Assembly (NCBI GenBank): GCA_012798135.1
Contig: JAAZNU010000014.1
Location: 1-60,132, forward strand
Direction: 5' to 3'
Source: Veillonellaceae bacterium
GTDB lineage: Bacteria; Bacillota_C; Negativicutes; UBA1444
DNA length: 60,132 nt
The notes beneath the pieces are model-generated. The model was not told the origin of the DNA and did not search any database. It saw only the letters and a list, made by a program, of their open reading frames with translations. Below are positions 33,144 through 41,944 of the stretch, one piece after another. Positions within the stretch are counted from its first letter, which is position 1. Every line of letters starts with the position of its first letter. Made by a program: the position numbers and the translations under genes.

Positions 33144-34656
33144 AGATGATCCGGAGTTCGGCGTCCAGCTCGCGCTGAAAAGCCTTGCGCTGCTTTTCCA
33201 CATCCTGCATTTCCAGGCTGCAATCACCCTCCGTGCTGACCGAGACTACGGCCAGCCCTTTGGAATAGGAAACCAGCGGATTGGTGATCATTTGACGGTG
33301 CGTGGAGTCCAGACTGTTGGCGACTGCCAGAATTATCGCCATTTTGCGGGCCTTCGCCCAATCGGCATCATCCAGGAACTCGCTGTAGAGGCGGTTGCGC
33401 ATCAGTTTGCCGGCGATGTTGCTGTGCCAGCCGGCCACCACGGCGGTCAGGATCTGTTCGCGGTGGGTCAGGCCAAACAGGCGGGCGTTTTCCACCAAAT
33501 AGGCGCTGTGGCGGGAATGATCATAATAGTTGATGCTGATGCCGATGTCGTGCAGCAGGGACGCCGTCCGCAACAGCATCCGGTCCCGGGCGTCGAGATG
33601 GTGCATGGCGGCCCAGCCGTCGAACAATTGCAGGGCGATGTCGGTGACGTGCAGGGCGTGCTGTTCGTTGACCTTGTAAAACCGCAGCATATTCAGCGCG
33701 CTGTGCGACAGAATGTCCGCCAGCACGTCGGGATAATACTCGTGTTTCAGATAGTGCCGGAAGAACAGGCCCTCACGGACGCCGCAGCCGCTGACGATCA
33801 GGTTGCTGGCGCGGACCCGGTCGAACAGCCGCTTCACAACCGAAATGCCGGCAATGATGAGATCACTCCGCTCGCTGCTTAACCCGCTGATGCGGCGGCG
33901 CTGCACCAGATTGGCGCCGGTGAGGAGCTGGAACAAATCCTCGAGAGCGATCGGACCCATCCGGTAATTGTGTACTTTTGAAAACGGATAGCTTTTGCGG
34001 GCCTGATCCATTTTGGCTATATTGCGGGCGGTGCCGCCGATCCCCACCAGTGGCAAGGCCACGTTTTCCAGCCAGGGCGCCTTTTTCAGCTGGCGGTCGA
34101 TGAAGCCGCATAAGTGGGTCAGATTGGTTTTGGAAACCTTGTCCTGGGTTTTGAACTCGTCGCTGAGATTGACGGCGCCGATCGGCAGACTGATGCTGTC
34201 GACCAACCGCCGCGCCCGGATCAGGGAGATTTCCGTGCTGCCGCCGCCCAGGTCGAACAAGACGGCGTCTTTCACGTCGATGGTATTGATGGTGCCCAAA
34301 TAACCGAGAAACGCCTCCGTTTCGCCGCTGATCGCCTGGATGGGCAGATCGGTTTCGCGGACGACCTTGTCCAGAAATTCCGGCCCGTTGCGGGCATTGC
34401 GAATGGCGGCGGTCGCCACGGCCAGAATGGTATCGGCTTCCATGATTCTACACATCTGAGCGAAATTGCGTAGCGCCGCCAGCGTGCGTTCCTGCGCCGC
34501 CGGTGTCAGAAACTGGTCGCGGCCCATGCCTTCGCCCAGACGCAGGCTTTCTTTCTGGTGATAGACCAGGTTGTAAGCCCGGTTGGCGTAGATGTGCATA
34601 ATGATCAACCGGGCCGAGTTGGACCCGAGATCGATGACGGCGACCCGTTCGGACAT
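33136..34656 (-). CDS. Ppx/GppA phosphatase with C-terminal HD-type domain
   Basis: 506 aa. The N-terminal actin-like fold has VAVIDLGSNSARLIIMH and VLFDLGGGSTEIS (phosphate loops); the linker contains LPLVGIGGTARNIAKMD. The C-terminal half carries an HD-like helical domain with LLHDIGISINYYDHSRHSAYLV. It would cleave exopolyphosphate or the pppGpp 5' phosphate. The ATG at 34656, with GGGAGGAA upstream, is preferred over one 16 codons earlier because the family motif begins there. It is divergent from the small gene at 34815. Confidence 0.93.
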   Translation of the reverse strand: MSERVAVIDLGSNSARLIIMHIYANRAYNLVYHQKESLRLGEGMGRDQFLTPAAQERTLAALRNFAQMCRIMEADTILAVATAAIRNARNGPEFLDKVVRETDLPIQAISGETEAFLGYLGTINTIDVKDAVLFDLGGGSTEISLIRARRLVDSISLPIGAVNLSDEFKTQDKVSKTNLTHLCGFIDRQLKKAPWLENVALPLVGIGGTARNIAKMDQARKSYPFSKVHNYRMGPIALEDLFQLLTGANLVQRRRISGLSSERSDLIIAGISVVKRLFDRVRASNLIVSGCGVREGLFFRHYLKHEYYPDVLADILSHSALNMLRFYKVNEQHALHVTDIALQLFDGWAAMHHLDARDRMLLRTASLLHDIGISINYYDHSRHSAYLVENARLFGLTHREQILTAVVAGWHSNIAGKLMRNRLYSEFLDDADWAKARKMAIILAVANSLDSTHRQMITNPLVSYSKGLAVVSVSTEGDCSLEMQDVEKQRKAFQRELDAELRIIFK

Positions 34657-34718
34657 GAATGTTTCCTCCCGCAGATTGATGGGATCGGGGAAAATATTAC
34701 CCATAAGAACAATTCTGC

Positions 34719-34748
34719 TTGACTCGCCCTTCTCCTGCTTGTTACAAT
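34719..34748 (+). promoter_or_regulatory. Sigma-70-type promoter for the small gene at 34815
   Basis: TTGACT and TACAAT with an 18-bp spacer, about 65 bp before the start codon. Confidence 0.7.
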
Positions 34749-34814
34749 GATACGCGAACCAAATTATTCGTTCCCTGTTGCAGGGAAATGGACGGATTCG
34801 GGGTGAGTGGAACG

Positions 34815-35111
34815 GTGAGTGACCGTAGTTTCAAAGTGGTGATTCATTTCGACGCGGAGTATGGACAAGTCGAATACGACGAAGCGACAAAAACGGTCCG
34901 GGTCAATTTGGCGGATGCGGAAAAAAGGCAAGCGGTCGAGAAATATCTCAATGAACCGCATGTGATTTCCAATGCGGACGGCGATGACCTGCGGACGTTT
35001 CATCCCAAGACGCTGGTTCCCACGGATGATCTGGCCAGCTTCAAGCTGGCCTTGACTCGCCTGTGGCATCATACTGGCATATATGTGGACTGGAGCCGCC
35101 CGCCGAAATAA
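34815..35111 (+). CDS. Small protein of unknown function, 98 aa
   Basis: From GTG 34815, 98 residues: VSDRSFKVVIHFDAEYGQVEY and then acidic and basic stretches, ending LTRLWHHTGIYVDWSRPPK. GGGGTGAG lies 8 bases before this GTG, which makes it the best start; an ATG at 34788 would add 9 residues but has poorly spaced signals. No signal peptide or membrane segment is seen. The family is not recognised. It is the last chromosomal gene before the tRNA-Arg and its mobile element. Confidence 0.75.
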   Translation: MSDRSFKVVIHFDAEYGQVEYDEATKTVRVNLADAEKRQAVEKYLNEPHVISNADGDDLRTFHPKTLVPTDDLASFKLALTRLWHHTGIYVDWSRPPK

Positions 35112-35125
35112 AGTTGCGGCCGTAT

Positions 35126-35154
35126 TTGACTTTCCCGATGGGATATGGTATTAT
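35126..35154 (+). promoter_or_regulatory. Promoter of the interrupted tRNA-Arg gene
   Basis: TTGACT, 17 bp, TATTAT, ending 14 bases before the tRNA 5' end; a strong stable-RNA type promoter. Confidence 0.75.
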
Positions 35155-35168
35155 TCCTTTTGGATTCT

Positions 35169-35214
35169 CTGCCCGTAGCTCAGCTGGATAGAGCGCTTGA
35201 CTACGAATCAAGAG
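35169..35214 (+). tRNA. 5' half of tRNA-Arg(ACG): attachment site of the right mobile element
   Basis: Acceptor strand CTGCCCG, TA, D arm GCTC-AGCTGGATA-GAGC and anticodon arm CTTGA-CTACGAA-TCAAG (anticodon ACG) are intact. After the anticodon stem no T arm, no TTCGA loop and no acceptor partner (expected CGGGCAG) follow. The sequence instead runs into AT-rich element DNA. The gene was therefore split by integration at or just after the anticodon arm, and the 3' half should lie at the other end of the element, outside the window. Confidence 0.8.
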
Positions 35215-35254
35215 GGTTCTGATTTTTGTATTCCCCAAATCGCTGTAACGACAA

Positions 35255-35281
35255 GGCTCCTCGGAAACGAGGGGTCTCTTT
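35255..35281 (+). terminator. Terminator just inside the right element
   Basis: CTCCTCG-GAAA-CGAGGGG stem, extended by GG/TC pairs, followed by a T-rich run. It stops transcripts from the tRNA promoter. Confidence 0.75.
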
Positions 35282-35285
35282 TTTT

Positions 35286-35700
35286 ATGCCTGTAGCCCGG
35301 CGTTGTAGCCCAATTTGCACTTTGTGGAACTACGCAGGTCTGGTTGAAATGCAATTATAACGTTTGGGAACGAATGCGCTCCGGTTTTTTCCGCAGGCTT
35401 TTTTTTAGAATTTAGTTTGCAGAATTTTTTCAAATGTGCCTAATCGGGGCGATCCATAGGAACCTTTTTTGGGGGGCACTTATTGCGCCCTTTTTACTAT
35501 ACAAAAAATAAATTTTTATAAATTATATTGTAACTTTATTCATAATCGTCGCGGGAGCCGTCCAGGCCGCAGTAAATGCGTTTTGATATCAAAGAGTATC
35601 GTCAAAACGCAAAACGTGTTTCAGGTATAACAATAGTAGGGGGAGATTTATTAATTTCGATCCGTCTTCAAATGATGACCGGATCTTTGGGAGGTCAAAA
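35286..35700. other. AT-rich left end of the mobile element, no gene seen
   Basis: About 415 bp with long A/T runs and no credible reading frame. A GATCCG...CGGATC inverted repeat at 35659-35685 lies just before the ribosome site of the excisionase-like gene and may be its autoregulatory site. Recombinase arm sites would be expected here. Confidence 0.45.
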
Positions 35701-35907
35701 ATGCAAAACCGTAATGAGCTGGGAATTTCAATCCAAGCGGCGGCTGACGCCTTGGGGATCAGCAGGACGTTGGCCTATCAACTGGCGCGGGCCAAGGAGC
35801 TTCCAACGGTGCGCCTGGGGGCACGGCGGCTTGTCGTCCCACTGGAAAGCCTAAAAAAAGTTCTGGCCGCCAATACTTGCAATCAAACCGAGAGCGGAGG
35901 TCGATAA
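35701..35907 (+). CDS. Excisionase/AlpA-like small HTH DNA-binding protein
   Basis: 68 aa with a MerR-like winged helix: LGISIQAAADALGISRTLAYQLARAKELPTVRLGARRLVVPLESLKKVLA. This is the helix-turn-helix 17/excisionase fold found next to integrases and primases of plasmids and integrative elements. GGGAGG lies 7 bases before the ATG. It overlaps or abuts the primase gene, with which it is co-transcribed. The likely role is excision control or transcriptional regulation of the element. Confidence 0.85.
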   Translation: MQNRNELGISIQAAADALGISRTLAYQLARAKELPTVRLGARRLVVPLESLKKVLAANTCNQTESGGR

Positions 35908-35909
35908 CC

Positions 35910-38231
35910 GTGGATAAAGTGGGCGAAAAATCCATCCTCGATTTTGTGGCGGATCGCCGATTTCAGGTGATTCCGCTTCACTTCGCCATGCCGGACGGCA
36001 GATGTACCTGCGGGAACCCCGATTGCAAACATCCGGGAAAACATCCGCGCGAAGCCGATTGGCCCAACAAAGGGCTGCCGGTTGCTGACGCAGTAGAGGT
36101 TTTCAGAGACCGATATGGTTCTCGCAATAATGTGGGCGTTTTGACCGGCCCGGTCAGTGGCATTTTGGTGATTGATGTCGATCCTCGGAGTGGAGGTCTG
36201 GAAACGCTGGCAAGCTGGGAAGCTGAACACGGACCGCTTCCGAAGACGCTTACCGTCCATACCGGCAGGTTTGGCGATGTGCGCGGCCAGCACCTCTATT
36301 TTCGATATCCCGATTTCGAGATCGGCAACAAAGTGGGATCCATCGGCCAAGGCATAGATGTACGGGGCAAAGGCGGCGTGGTCGTAGCGCCCGGGAGCTG
36401 CCACGCTTCAGGCGTTCGATACTCTTGTGACGATCCTTCGGCGCCGGTTGCCGAATTGCCGGCGTGGTTGGCCGAAAAACTGAAGGCGCCTGCGAAAAAA
36501 TCGACGCCTAATCAAAATGGCGGGGTTAGTCAGCAATCCCGGGCGTACGCTGTGCCCGAGGGTGGGCGCAATGACTATTTGTTTCGCCGGGCGTGCCTAT
36601 TCTTGAAGGCTGGGGTGCAGCAGGAAAATTTGTTGGAGCGCCTGGCGGAAGAAAACGAAGACGCATGCGCCCCGCCGCTTGACGACGACGAGGTTGCGCG
36701 GATCGCGGAAAGCGCCATAAAATATGCGGAAGCGTTTGGCGACGGCGATCTCGGCAACGCCCGGCGGTTCACAATGGAGCACGGTAGGGATGTACGGTTC
36801 GTCGAAAAACTTGGCGGGTTTCTGGTTTGGGACGGCGCACGATGGGGAATCGACGAAGACGGCGAGATCGACCGGTTGGCGAAACAAACTATCACGCAGC
36901 TCAAGATCGACGCAATGGACGAGCCGGACCCAATAAAAAGGAAAGCCATGTTGCGGCACGCGGGGGCGTCCTCGAAGTTGCCTCGGATTAGGGCTATGGT
37001 GGAACTGGCTAAGTCCGAGCGCCCGATTGCGGCTAAACAGGGTGATTTTGACAGAGAGCCTTGGCTGCTTTGCGTCAAGAATGGCACGTTGGACCTAAAA
37101 ACCGGCACGTTGCGTCCGCATCGGCGCGAGGATATGCTCACAAAAATGGCGCCGGTTATGTTTGATCCGGACGCCAAGTGCCCAAACTTTGAGCGATTCA
37201 TGCTTAGCATCACTGGGGGGGACGCCGATTTGGTTTTGTATTTGCAAAAATACATTGGATATTCGCTTTCAGGATCGACCGAAGACCAGTCTTGGCTCCT
37301 CCTTTACGGCACAGGCTCTAACGGGAAATCAACGCTTCTTGATGTTCTGCGCTTGCTTCTTGGAGAATACGCCTGCAATGTGCCGACTTCAACACTACTT
37401 GCCAAGAAAAACGACGCGGCCAGCAATGATATTGCGATGATGAAGGGCTCGAGAGTGGTCACTGCCGCTGAATCCGAGGCAGGCCGACACTTGGCAGAGG
37501 GGCTGATTAAGCAAGTTACCGGTGGCGATCAGGTGTCCGCCCGGTTCATGTTCCGGGAGTTTTTTTCCTATGTTCCCGAATGCAAAATATTCTTTGCAAC
37601 GAACCATCGGCCAAACATAAAGGGTACCGATGACGGCACCTGGCGACGGATGCGCTCTATACCGTTTACGCAGCAGTTCCGCGATGTTCGGGAGTATCCG
37701 AACACGCCTGCCCACCTTCAGAAAGACCTGAAATTGCGGGACAAGCTCATCGCGGAGCTGCCGGGAATTTTGGCATGGGCTGTGCGGGGCTGCCTGCTTT
37801 GGCAGATGGGTGGACTGACACCTCCGGCGGCCGTCTCCGCGGCAACCGCGGATTATCGCGCAGAAATGGACGTTCTCGCCGCCTTCCTTGACGATGCCTG
37901 TATCGTTGGAAAATCTGAGCGAAGTGATGCCACGGCTCTTTACCAGGCATTCCACGACTGGTGCGAAGAGAACGGCGAGCAGCTGAGGACGCAGCGCGAT
38001 TTTTCACGGGATCTGATCGACCGCGGCTTCGAAAAACGGCGCAGCGGGTTGTCCGGATCTTATCAATATCATGGACTTCGGCTGCGCAAAACGGGCCTCG
38101 AGGGGTTCGAGGACGCCCAGAATTCGGACCCAATGATGATTTTGGGCGTGAACAAAGGTGAGGGCGTCGGTGTTACTGAACCCACTGAAGGCAAAAAACA
38201 AAGTCTTCCTGAATTAAAAAGGGATAAATGA
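35910..38231 (+). CDS. Prim-Pol / D5-like primase-helicase of the mobile element
   Basis: 773 aa. The N-terminus has a zinc-binding CTCGNPDCKHPGKHP and a bifunctional primase-polymerase core (GILVIDVDPRSGG, with the catalytic Asp pair, and GVVVAPGSCHASG). A PriCT-like linker comes next. The C-terminal D5/SF3 helicase has Walker A GTGSNGKST near 466, Walker B-like ECKIFFATNHRP and an Arg finger region (WRRMRSIPF). Such proteins start and unwind replication of phage satellites, plasmids and integrative elements. GTG 35910, with GGAGG upstream, begins 3 bases after the excisionase stop. Confidence 0.92.
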   Translation: MDKVGEKSILDFVADRRFQVIPLHFAMPDGRCTCGNPDCKHPGKHPREADWPNKGLPVADAVEVFRDRYGSRNNVGVLTGPVSGILVIDVDPRSGGLETLASWEAEHGPLPKTLTVHTGRFGDVRGQHLYFRYPDFEIGNKVGSIGQGIDVRGKGGVVVAPGSCHASGVRYSCDDPSAPVAELPAWLAEKLKAPAKKSTPNQNGGVSQQSRAYAVPEGGRNDYLFRRACLFLKAGVQQENLLERLAEENEDACAPPLDDDEVARIAESAIKYAEAFGDGDLGNARRFTMEHGRDVRFVEKLGGFLVWDGARWGIDEDGEIDRLAKQTITQLKIDAMDEPDPIKRKAMLRHAGASSKLPRIRAMVELAKSERPIAAKQGDFDREPWLLCVKNGTLDLKTGTLRPHRREDMLTKMAPVMFDPDAKCPNFERFMLSITGGDADLVLYLQKYIGYSLSGSTEDQSWLLLYGTGSNGKSTLLDVLRLLLGEYACNVPTSTLLAKKNDAASNDIAMMKGSRVVTAAESEAGRHLAEGLIKQVTGGDQVSARFMFREFFSYVPECKIFFATNHRPNIKGTDDGTWRRMRSIPFTQQFRDVREYPNTPAHLQKDLKLRDKLIAELPGILAWAVRGCLLWQMGGLTPPAAVSAATADYRAEMDVLAAFLDDACIVGKSERSDATALYQAFHDWCEENGEQLRTQRDFSRDLIDRGFEKRRSGLSGSYQYHGLRLRKTGLEGFEDAQNSDPMMILGVNKGEGVGVTEPTEGKKQSLPELKRDK

Positions 38232-38298
38232 ATTTCTCTTACCATCCCCAAAAGGGTTCAGTAAGTTCAGTGAAAAATCAACAGGGAGGAAAAATGAA

Positions 38299-38667
38299 GT
38301 GAAAAAACAAAATGGACCACTCCGTGCCAACTTGACGCGCCGAATGCTGGGGGTCAAATCCCCCTCCGACTGGCTGCGGGCGTTGCGGGCCATCAAGGAA
38401 ATCCTTGGCGGCGCGGACCCCGCAACCCGCCGTCAAATGGGGATCGCGCTTCTCGGCCTTGCGCCCATCATCGATGTGGACGAAAAAGCATTACTCGACT
38501 CCTTTGCTGTCTCAAAGGAAGCAGTTGAACGGGAGGTCCCGGCTGACATCCTAAAAACGCGCGGACTCTTTTTCTGCCTAGTGAACTCGCCACAACTCTC
38601 GCCGACTTGCAAATTGTTCTATGACGCTTGGGCATCAGTGGCAACGGACCTGGCGCAATCGAGGTGA
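38299..38667 (+). CDS. Element protein of unknown function, 122 aa
   Basis: Begins KKQNGPLRANLTRRMLGVKS with a basic N-terminus and a helical body (WLRALRAIKEILGGADPATRRQMG). The GTG start at 38299 has GGGAGG 9 bases upstream; the ATG at 38293 is out of frame and meets a stop at once. The end slightly precedes the next gene, whose ribosome site lies inside its last codons. The family is not recognised; position suggests a replication or regulatory accessory. Confidence 0.7.
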   Translation: MKKQNGPLRANLTRRMLGVKSPSDWLRALRAIKEILGGADPATRRQMGIALLGLAPIIDVDEKALLDSFAVSKEAVEREVPADILKTRGLFFCLVNSPQLSPTCKLFYDAWASVATDLAQSR

Positions 38668-38672
38668 ACGCT

Positions 38673-39344
38673 GTGAAGGGCGATTCTGCAACAGTTTGCA
38701 ACGATTTGCGACAGAAAATCTCTTTAGCGCCGCCACTGATCGACATTGCCGCGCAGAAGCAACAAGCCCTCCAACGGCTTCTCGAAGGCAACTCCGTCAC
38801 CAAAACTGCTGAAGCTGTCGGCATTGACCGGTCGACGCTTCACCGGTGGCTCCGGGAACCTCGGTTCATCGCAGAACGTAACCGGTTGGCCAAGGAAGCC
38901 CGGGACGCCTGTCAGGAGCGCTTACGCCATTTGGCAACACAAGCCGTCGAGGTCGTTGCACAGGCGGTTGAAGCCGGAAATCTGAAAGCCGCGTTGAACA
39001 TCATTAAAATTGTCGGACTCGGCAATGTGGGACCTGGCGACGAAGAGACGGCGGAGCGGAGAATACTTTGCCGCCTCGTCGAGAAGTACTGCCTTGAAAA
39101 CTTTCTGACCGAGCCGTTTGATCGGCAACGCTACGGCAGCAAGGCGCCGCTTCATAACGAGAATTTTATCGAGCTGAAAAATCTCATTTACTCCGACCTC
39201 ATTACCACCCAGGCACCCTCGCCATCCGAGGCAGAAGAAGCCTACCAAGAAGCCGTGATCCGCGAAGAGGAGCGGCTTCGGCAGGTGGCCCAAATCCGTG
39301 AACGGGTCGCGGCGATTCAAAAACGGCGGCAGGCGCAACAGTGA
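38673..39344 (+). CDS. HTH protein resembling phage terminase small subunits
   Basis: 223 aa. An N-terminal HTH (LLEGNSVTKTAEAVGIDRSTLHRWLREPRFIAER) is followed by a long helical region and a coiled-coil-like C-terminus rich in Glu, Arg and Gln. This resembles TerS and plasmid HTH_29-type proteins. No large terminase subunit or capsid gene follows, so a packaging role is doubtful here, though satellites that borrow helper capsids may keep only this gene. The start GTG 38673 is placed 6 bases after GAGGTG. A terminator follows. Confidence 0.7.
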   Translation: MKGDSATVCNDLRQKISLAPPLIDIAAQKQQALQRLLEGNSVTKTAEAVGIDRSTLHRWLREPRFIAERNRLAKEARDACQERLRHLATQAVEVVAQAVEAGNLKAALNIIKIVGLGNVGPGDEETAERRILCRLVEKYCLENFLTEPFDRQRYGSKAPLHNENFIELKNLIYSDLITTQAPSPSEAEEAYQEAVIREEERLRQVAQIRERVAAIQKRRQAQQ

Positions 39345-39353
39345 ACATCAACG

Positions 39354-39383
39354 GGCTCCGCTTCGGCGGGGCTTTTTTTTTTT
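39354..39383 (+). terminator. Terminator after the HTH gene
   Basis: GGCTCCGC-TTCG-GCGGGGCT stem and ten T. Confidence 0.88.
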
Positions 39384-39450
39384 CATTTGAATGCAGGAAT
39401 TTCGGACTTTGGGGTGAACTTACAATAATATAGTTATCGAAAACTAAATT

Positions 39451-41613
39451 ATGGAGGATCAGAAAGTGTACGATCCTAGAACGCGTAAAAATTGCAAATG
39501 GTTGCTTGATTCGAAAGCGGTTCATGATCGAAAAAATGCGATCGTGAAGATGGACGTTTCGCTCAAGCCCGACTGCGTTTTGCGTAATCCAGATGCCCTC
39601 CCGTACATCCTATGGACCGTGCGGAGCAGCAATTACAATTATCAATTGCTAGACTTTTGCGAGCAATGCCAAGGCGAGGAAAGGAGCTTCGGCGGGGTCA
39701 AAACCATATATTTTCCGGCTTCGGAGGAAACGGCACGTACCCTGCTTGAATACTTCAACGCCCGCCCCACATTGGAAGTTATGAGCTTAGTGCCGCACTT
39801 AAACCCTCAACTGACGGGGCGGCTTTTGGCGGAGAAAACCCGCGATTCTGTGTACGCCGAAGCGACGCGGTCGATGCAGCTCGAAGGCTTGAAAAAGGCT
39901 CTGTTCCCGTTCCAAAAATCAGGCGTTTTGCAGATGTCCCAGCGGAAAGGCAGGGCTCTGCTGGCCGACGGAATGGGGCTTGGCAAGACGATCCAGGCGC
40001 TGGCCTTCTGGTGCTTCAACCGTTTGGGAAAAACGCTCATCATCTGCCCGAAGACGCTGATCTTGAACTGGCGCAAGGAAATCCTTGAGGGACTGGCGGG
40101 GATTGACCCCGAAGACATCGTACCGATCTTGGACTCAAAACAAAAAGTTGTCTGGGACAAAACTTTTTACATCATCAACTACGATGTTCTGGGCAAATGG
40201 CTCGAGCAGTTCAACGAAGCGCATTTCGATCTGTTGATTCTGGACGAAGCGCATTACATCAAGAATAGCCAGGCGCGGCGCACAAAACAGGTGTTTGCCG
40301 TTGCGGAGAGCATCCCCCATGTGCTGGCACTTACCGGCACCCCGATCCTGAATCGGGCGATTGAAATCTGGAATCTGTTACATCTGCTTGACCCCGTAAA
40401 CTTTGGAAAGAAAGGCGGGTTCGTCAAACGATTCACCCAGATTGCGAACCCTTCCTTTGATCCTGAGGAGGAAGAGAGCGTTGACGAGGCAGGAGACGCA
40501 AGCTTTCGATCTTTTCGGGACCCGGAAGAACTCGGCAGGATATTACGCGAAACAGTGATGATTCGCCGAACAAAACAGGAGGTGCTTACGGAATTGCCGC
40601 CCAAAGTAAGAGAGATGATCATTTTGCCCTGTGATCGGGCCAGTATGGAGCCCTATCGCCAAAGCGAGCTTGAATTTCAAAAGTATCTGGCCGAGAAAGG
40701 GATGACAATCAGCCAGTTCCTGCTCAGCGTGCTGGATGGCCGTAATACGGGCGACAACAATTTGCTTGCCATTCTCTCGCGTGTCCGTCAGCAGGCGGTT
40801 AAAGCGAAGCTTGAGGCAGCCGTCGAATGGATCGAGAGCTTTCTCGAAAGCGGCGAGAAACTGATAGTCTTTGCCCATCACCGAGAACCGATTCACCTTC
40901 TGCATGAACGGTTTGGCAGCGTCGCCGTATCGTTCACCGGGGAGGACTCCCTGGAAGACCGGGCTGCCGCAGTCAAGGCCTTTCAAAGCAACCCGGACGT
41001 CAAGCTGATCATCATTTCGATCAAGGCGGGCGGAACCGGCATCACCCTGACAGCGGCCAGCAACGTAGCGTTCCTCGAAACCGACTGGTCCCCGGGAATC
41101 AACGAACAGGCCGAAGACCGCGCCCACCGGATCGGACAGGATGCCGAAAGCGTCAACATATATTATTTGGTCGGAGAAGGCACCATCGACGTGCCGATCT
41201 ATAATCTTGTGCGCGAGAAGGCCGAGATGCTGGACAAGGTCCATCAAATCAACAAAGTCGACCAGGGCGCGACGATTGAGTCAATCCGCAATGGGCTCAA
41301 CACCTACTTGAACGCTTTGGGGCTAAAGGTCGATTTCGATCCGGATTTCCTGGTGGAATCGGTGCGGCTGCGGCAGGAAAAATGGTATTCAACCGCCGAG
41401 GCCGAAGAATACGCAAGGGCCAAGGGCAGCCGAATCCTTCGGCCGAATCTGCTGGACGATATTGTAAAGGGACGCCTGGAAAAAGACGTTGACGTCCGGT
41501 GGGTCCCCCAGCTCGGTGGGCGTGGTGGAAGCTGGCAGATTCGCGAGACGGCGCTTGAGCGAAGGATTGCGGAGCGCAGCAAAGGGCGAGGGAGACCGCG
41601 CAAAGAGAAATGA
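39451..41613 (+). CDS. SNF2-family DNA translocase/helicase (SMARCAL1-like)
   Basis: 720 aa. SF2 motifs: Walker A ADGMGLGKT near 172, Walker B LLILDEAHYIKN near 264, motif III LALTGTP near 294. The second RecA lobe has IISIKAGGTGITLTAAS and QAEDRAHRIGQ (motif VI) near 552. The N-terminal ~140 residues are not recognised, and the C-terminal tail is basic (SKGRGRPRKEK). It probably moves along dsDNA. It is preceded by a terminator and followed by a gap, so it is likely a single-gene unit within the element. A role in defence or replication restart is possible. Confidence 0.9.
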   Translation: MEDQKVYDPRTRKNCKWLLDSKAVHDRKNAIVKMDVSLKPDCVLRNPDALPYILWTVRSSNYNYQLLDFCEQCQGEERSFGGVKTIYFPASEETARTLLEYFNARPTLEVMSLVPHLNPQLTGRLLAEKTRDSVYAEATRSMQLEGLKKALFPFQKSGVLQMSQRKGRALLADGMGLGKTIQALAFWCFNRLGKTLIICPKTLILNWRKEILEGLAGIDPEDIVPILDSKQKVVWDKTFYIINYDVLGKWLEQFNEAHFDLLILDEAHYIKNSQARRTKQVFAVAESIPHVLALTGTPILNRAIEIWNLLHLLDPVNFGKKGGFVKRFTQIANPSFDPEEEESVDEAGDASFRSFRDPEELGRILRETVMIRRTKQEVLTELPPKVREMIILPCDRASMEPYRQSELEFQKYLAEKGMTISQFLLSVLDGRNTGDNNLLAILSRVRQQAVKAKLEAAVEWIESFLESGEKLIVFAHHREPIHLLHERFGSVAVSFTGEDSLEDRAAAVKAFQSNPDVKLIIISIKAGGTGITLTAASNVAFLETDWSPGINEQAEDRAHRIGQDAESVNIYYLVGEGTIDVPIYNLVREKAEMLDKVHQINKVDQGATIESIRNGLNTYLNALGLKVDFDPDFLVESVRLRQEKWYSTAEAEEYARAKGSRILRPNLLDDIVKGRLEKDVDVRWVPQLGGRGGSWQIRETALERRIAERSKGRGRPRKEK

Positions 41614-41944
41614 GTGAAGGATTTGTAGTTTTTGAAAACTAAATAATTTTTGGCGGGGTGTCGTGCGAAAAACGCAAGCCCTTTTTTGTTTTTTGGTGAC
41701 AGCATGGTGTCAGCGCCCGGTGCTAAAATTTCTGTGAAAGCCAGATGAGAAACGGAGGTTGAAAAGACCGACTTAAAGAAAATCTGGTTGGCGATATTGT
41801 GCGCAGGCAATGTTGCGGAACGGGTGGCAAATTGTTGCCAGTGGGATGTCTATTCACGGTATAACCATTATCACTTTTTGGCAGGATACGTCGTTCGAGA
41901 AGCGAATTAGAACAATATTGCGGATTCCGTCGGGAGTGTGAATT
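41614..41944. other. Gap before the defence block, with a weak terminator
   Basis: At about 41655-41687, GGG-TGCG pairs with CGCA-CCC across a short loop and is followed by TTTTTT, a probable weak terminator. The rest, to 41944, shows no gene; it likely holds the promoter of the block. Confidence 0.45.

Noticed and set aside
35576..35854. 92-codon frame overlapping the excisionase-like gene
   Set aside because: The gene at 35701 has the ribosome site and a clear HTH; the overlapping frame has neither.
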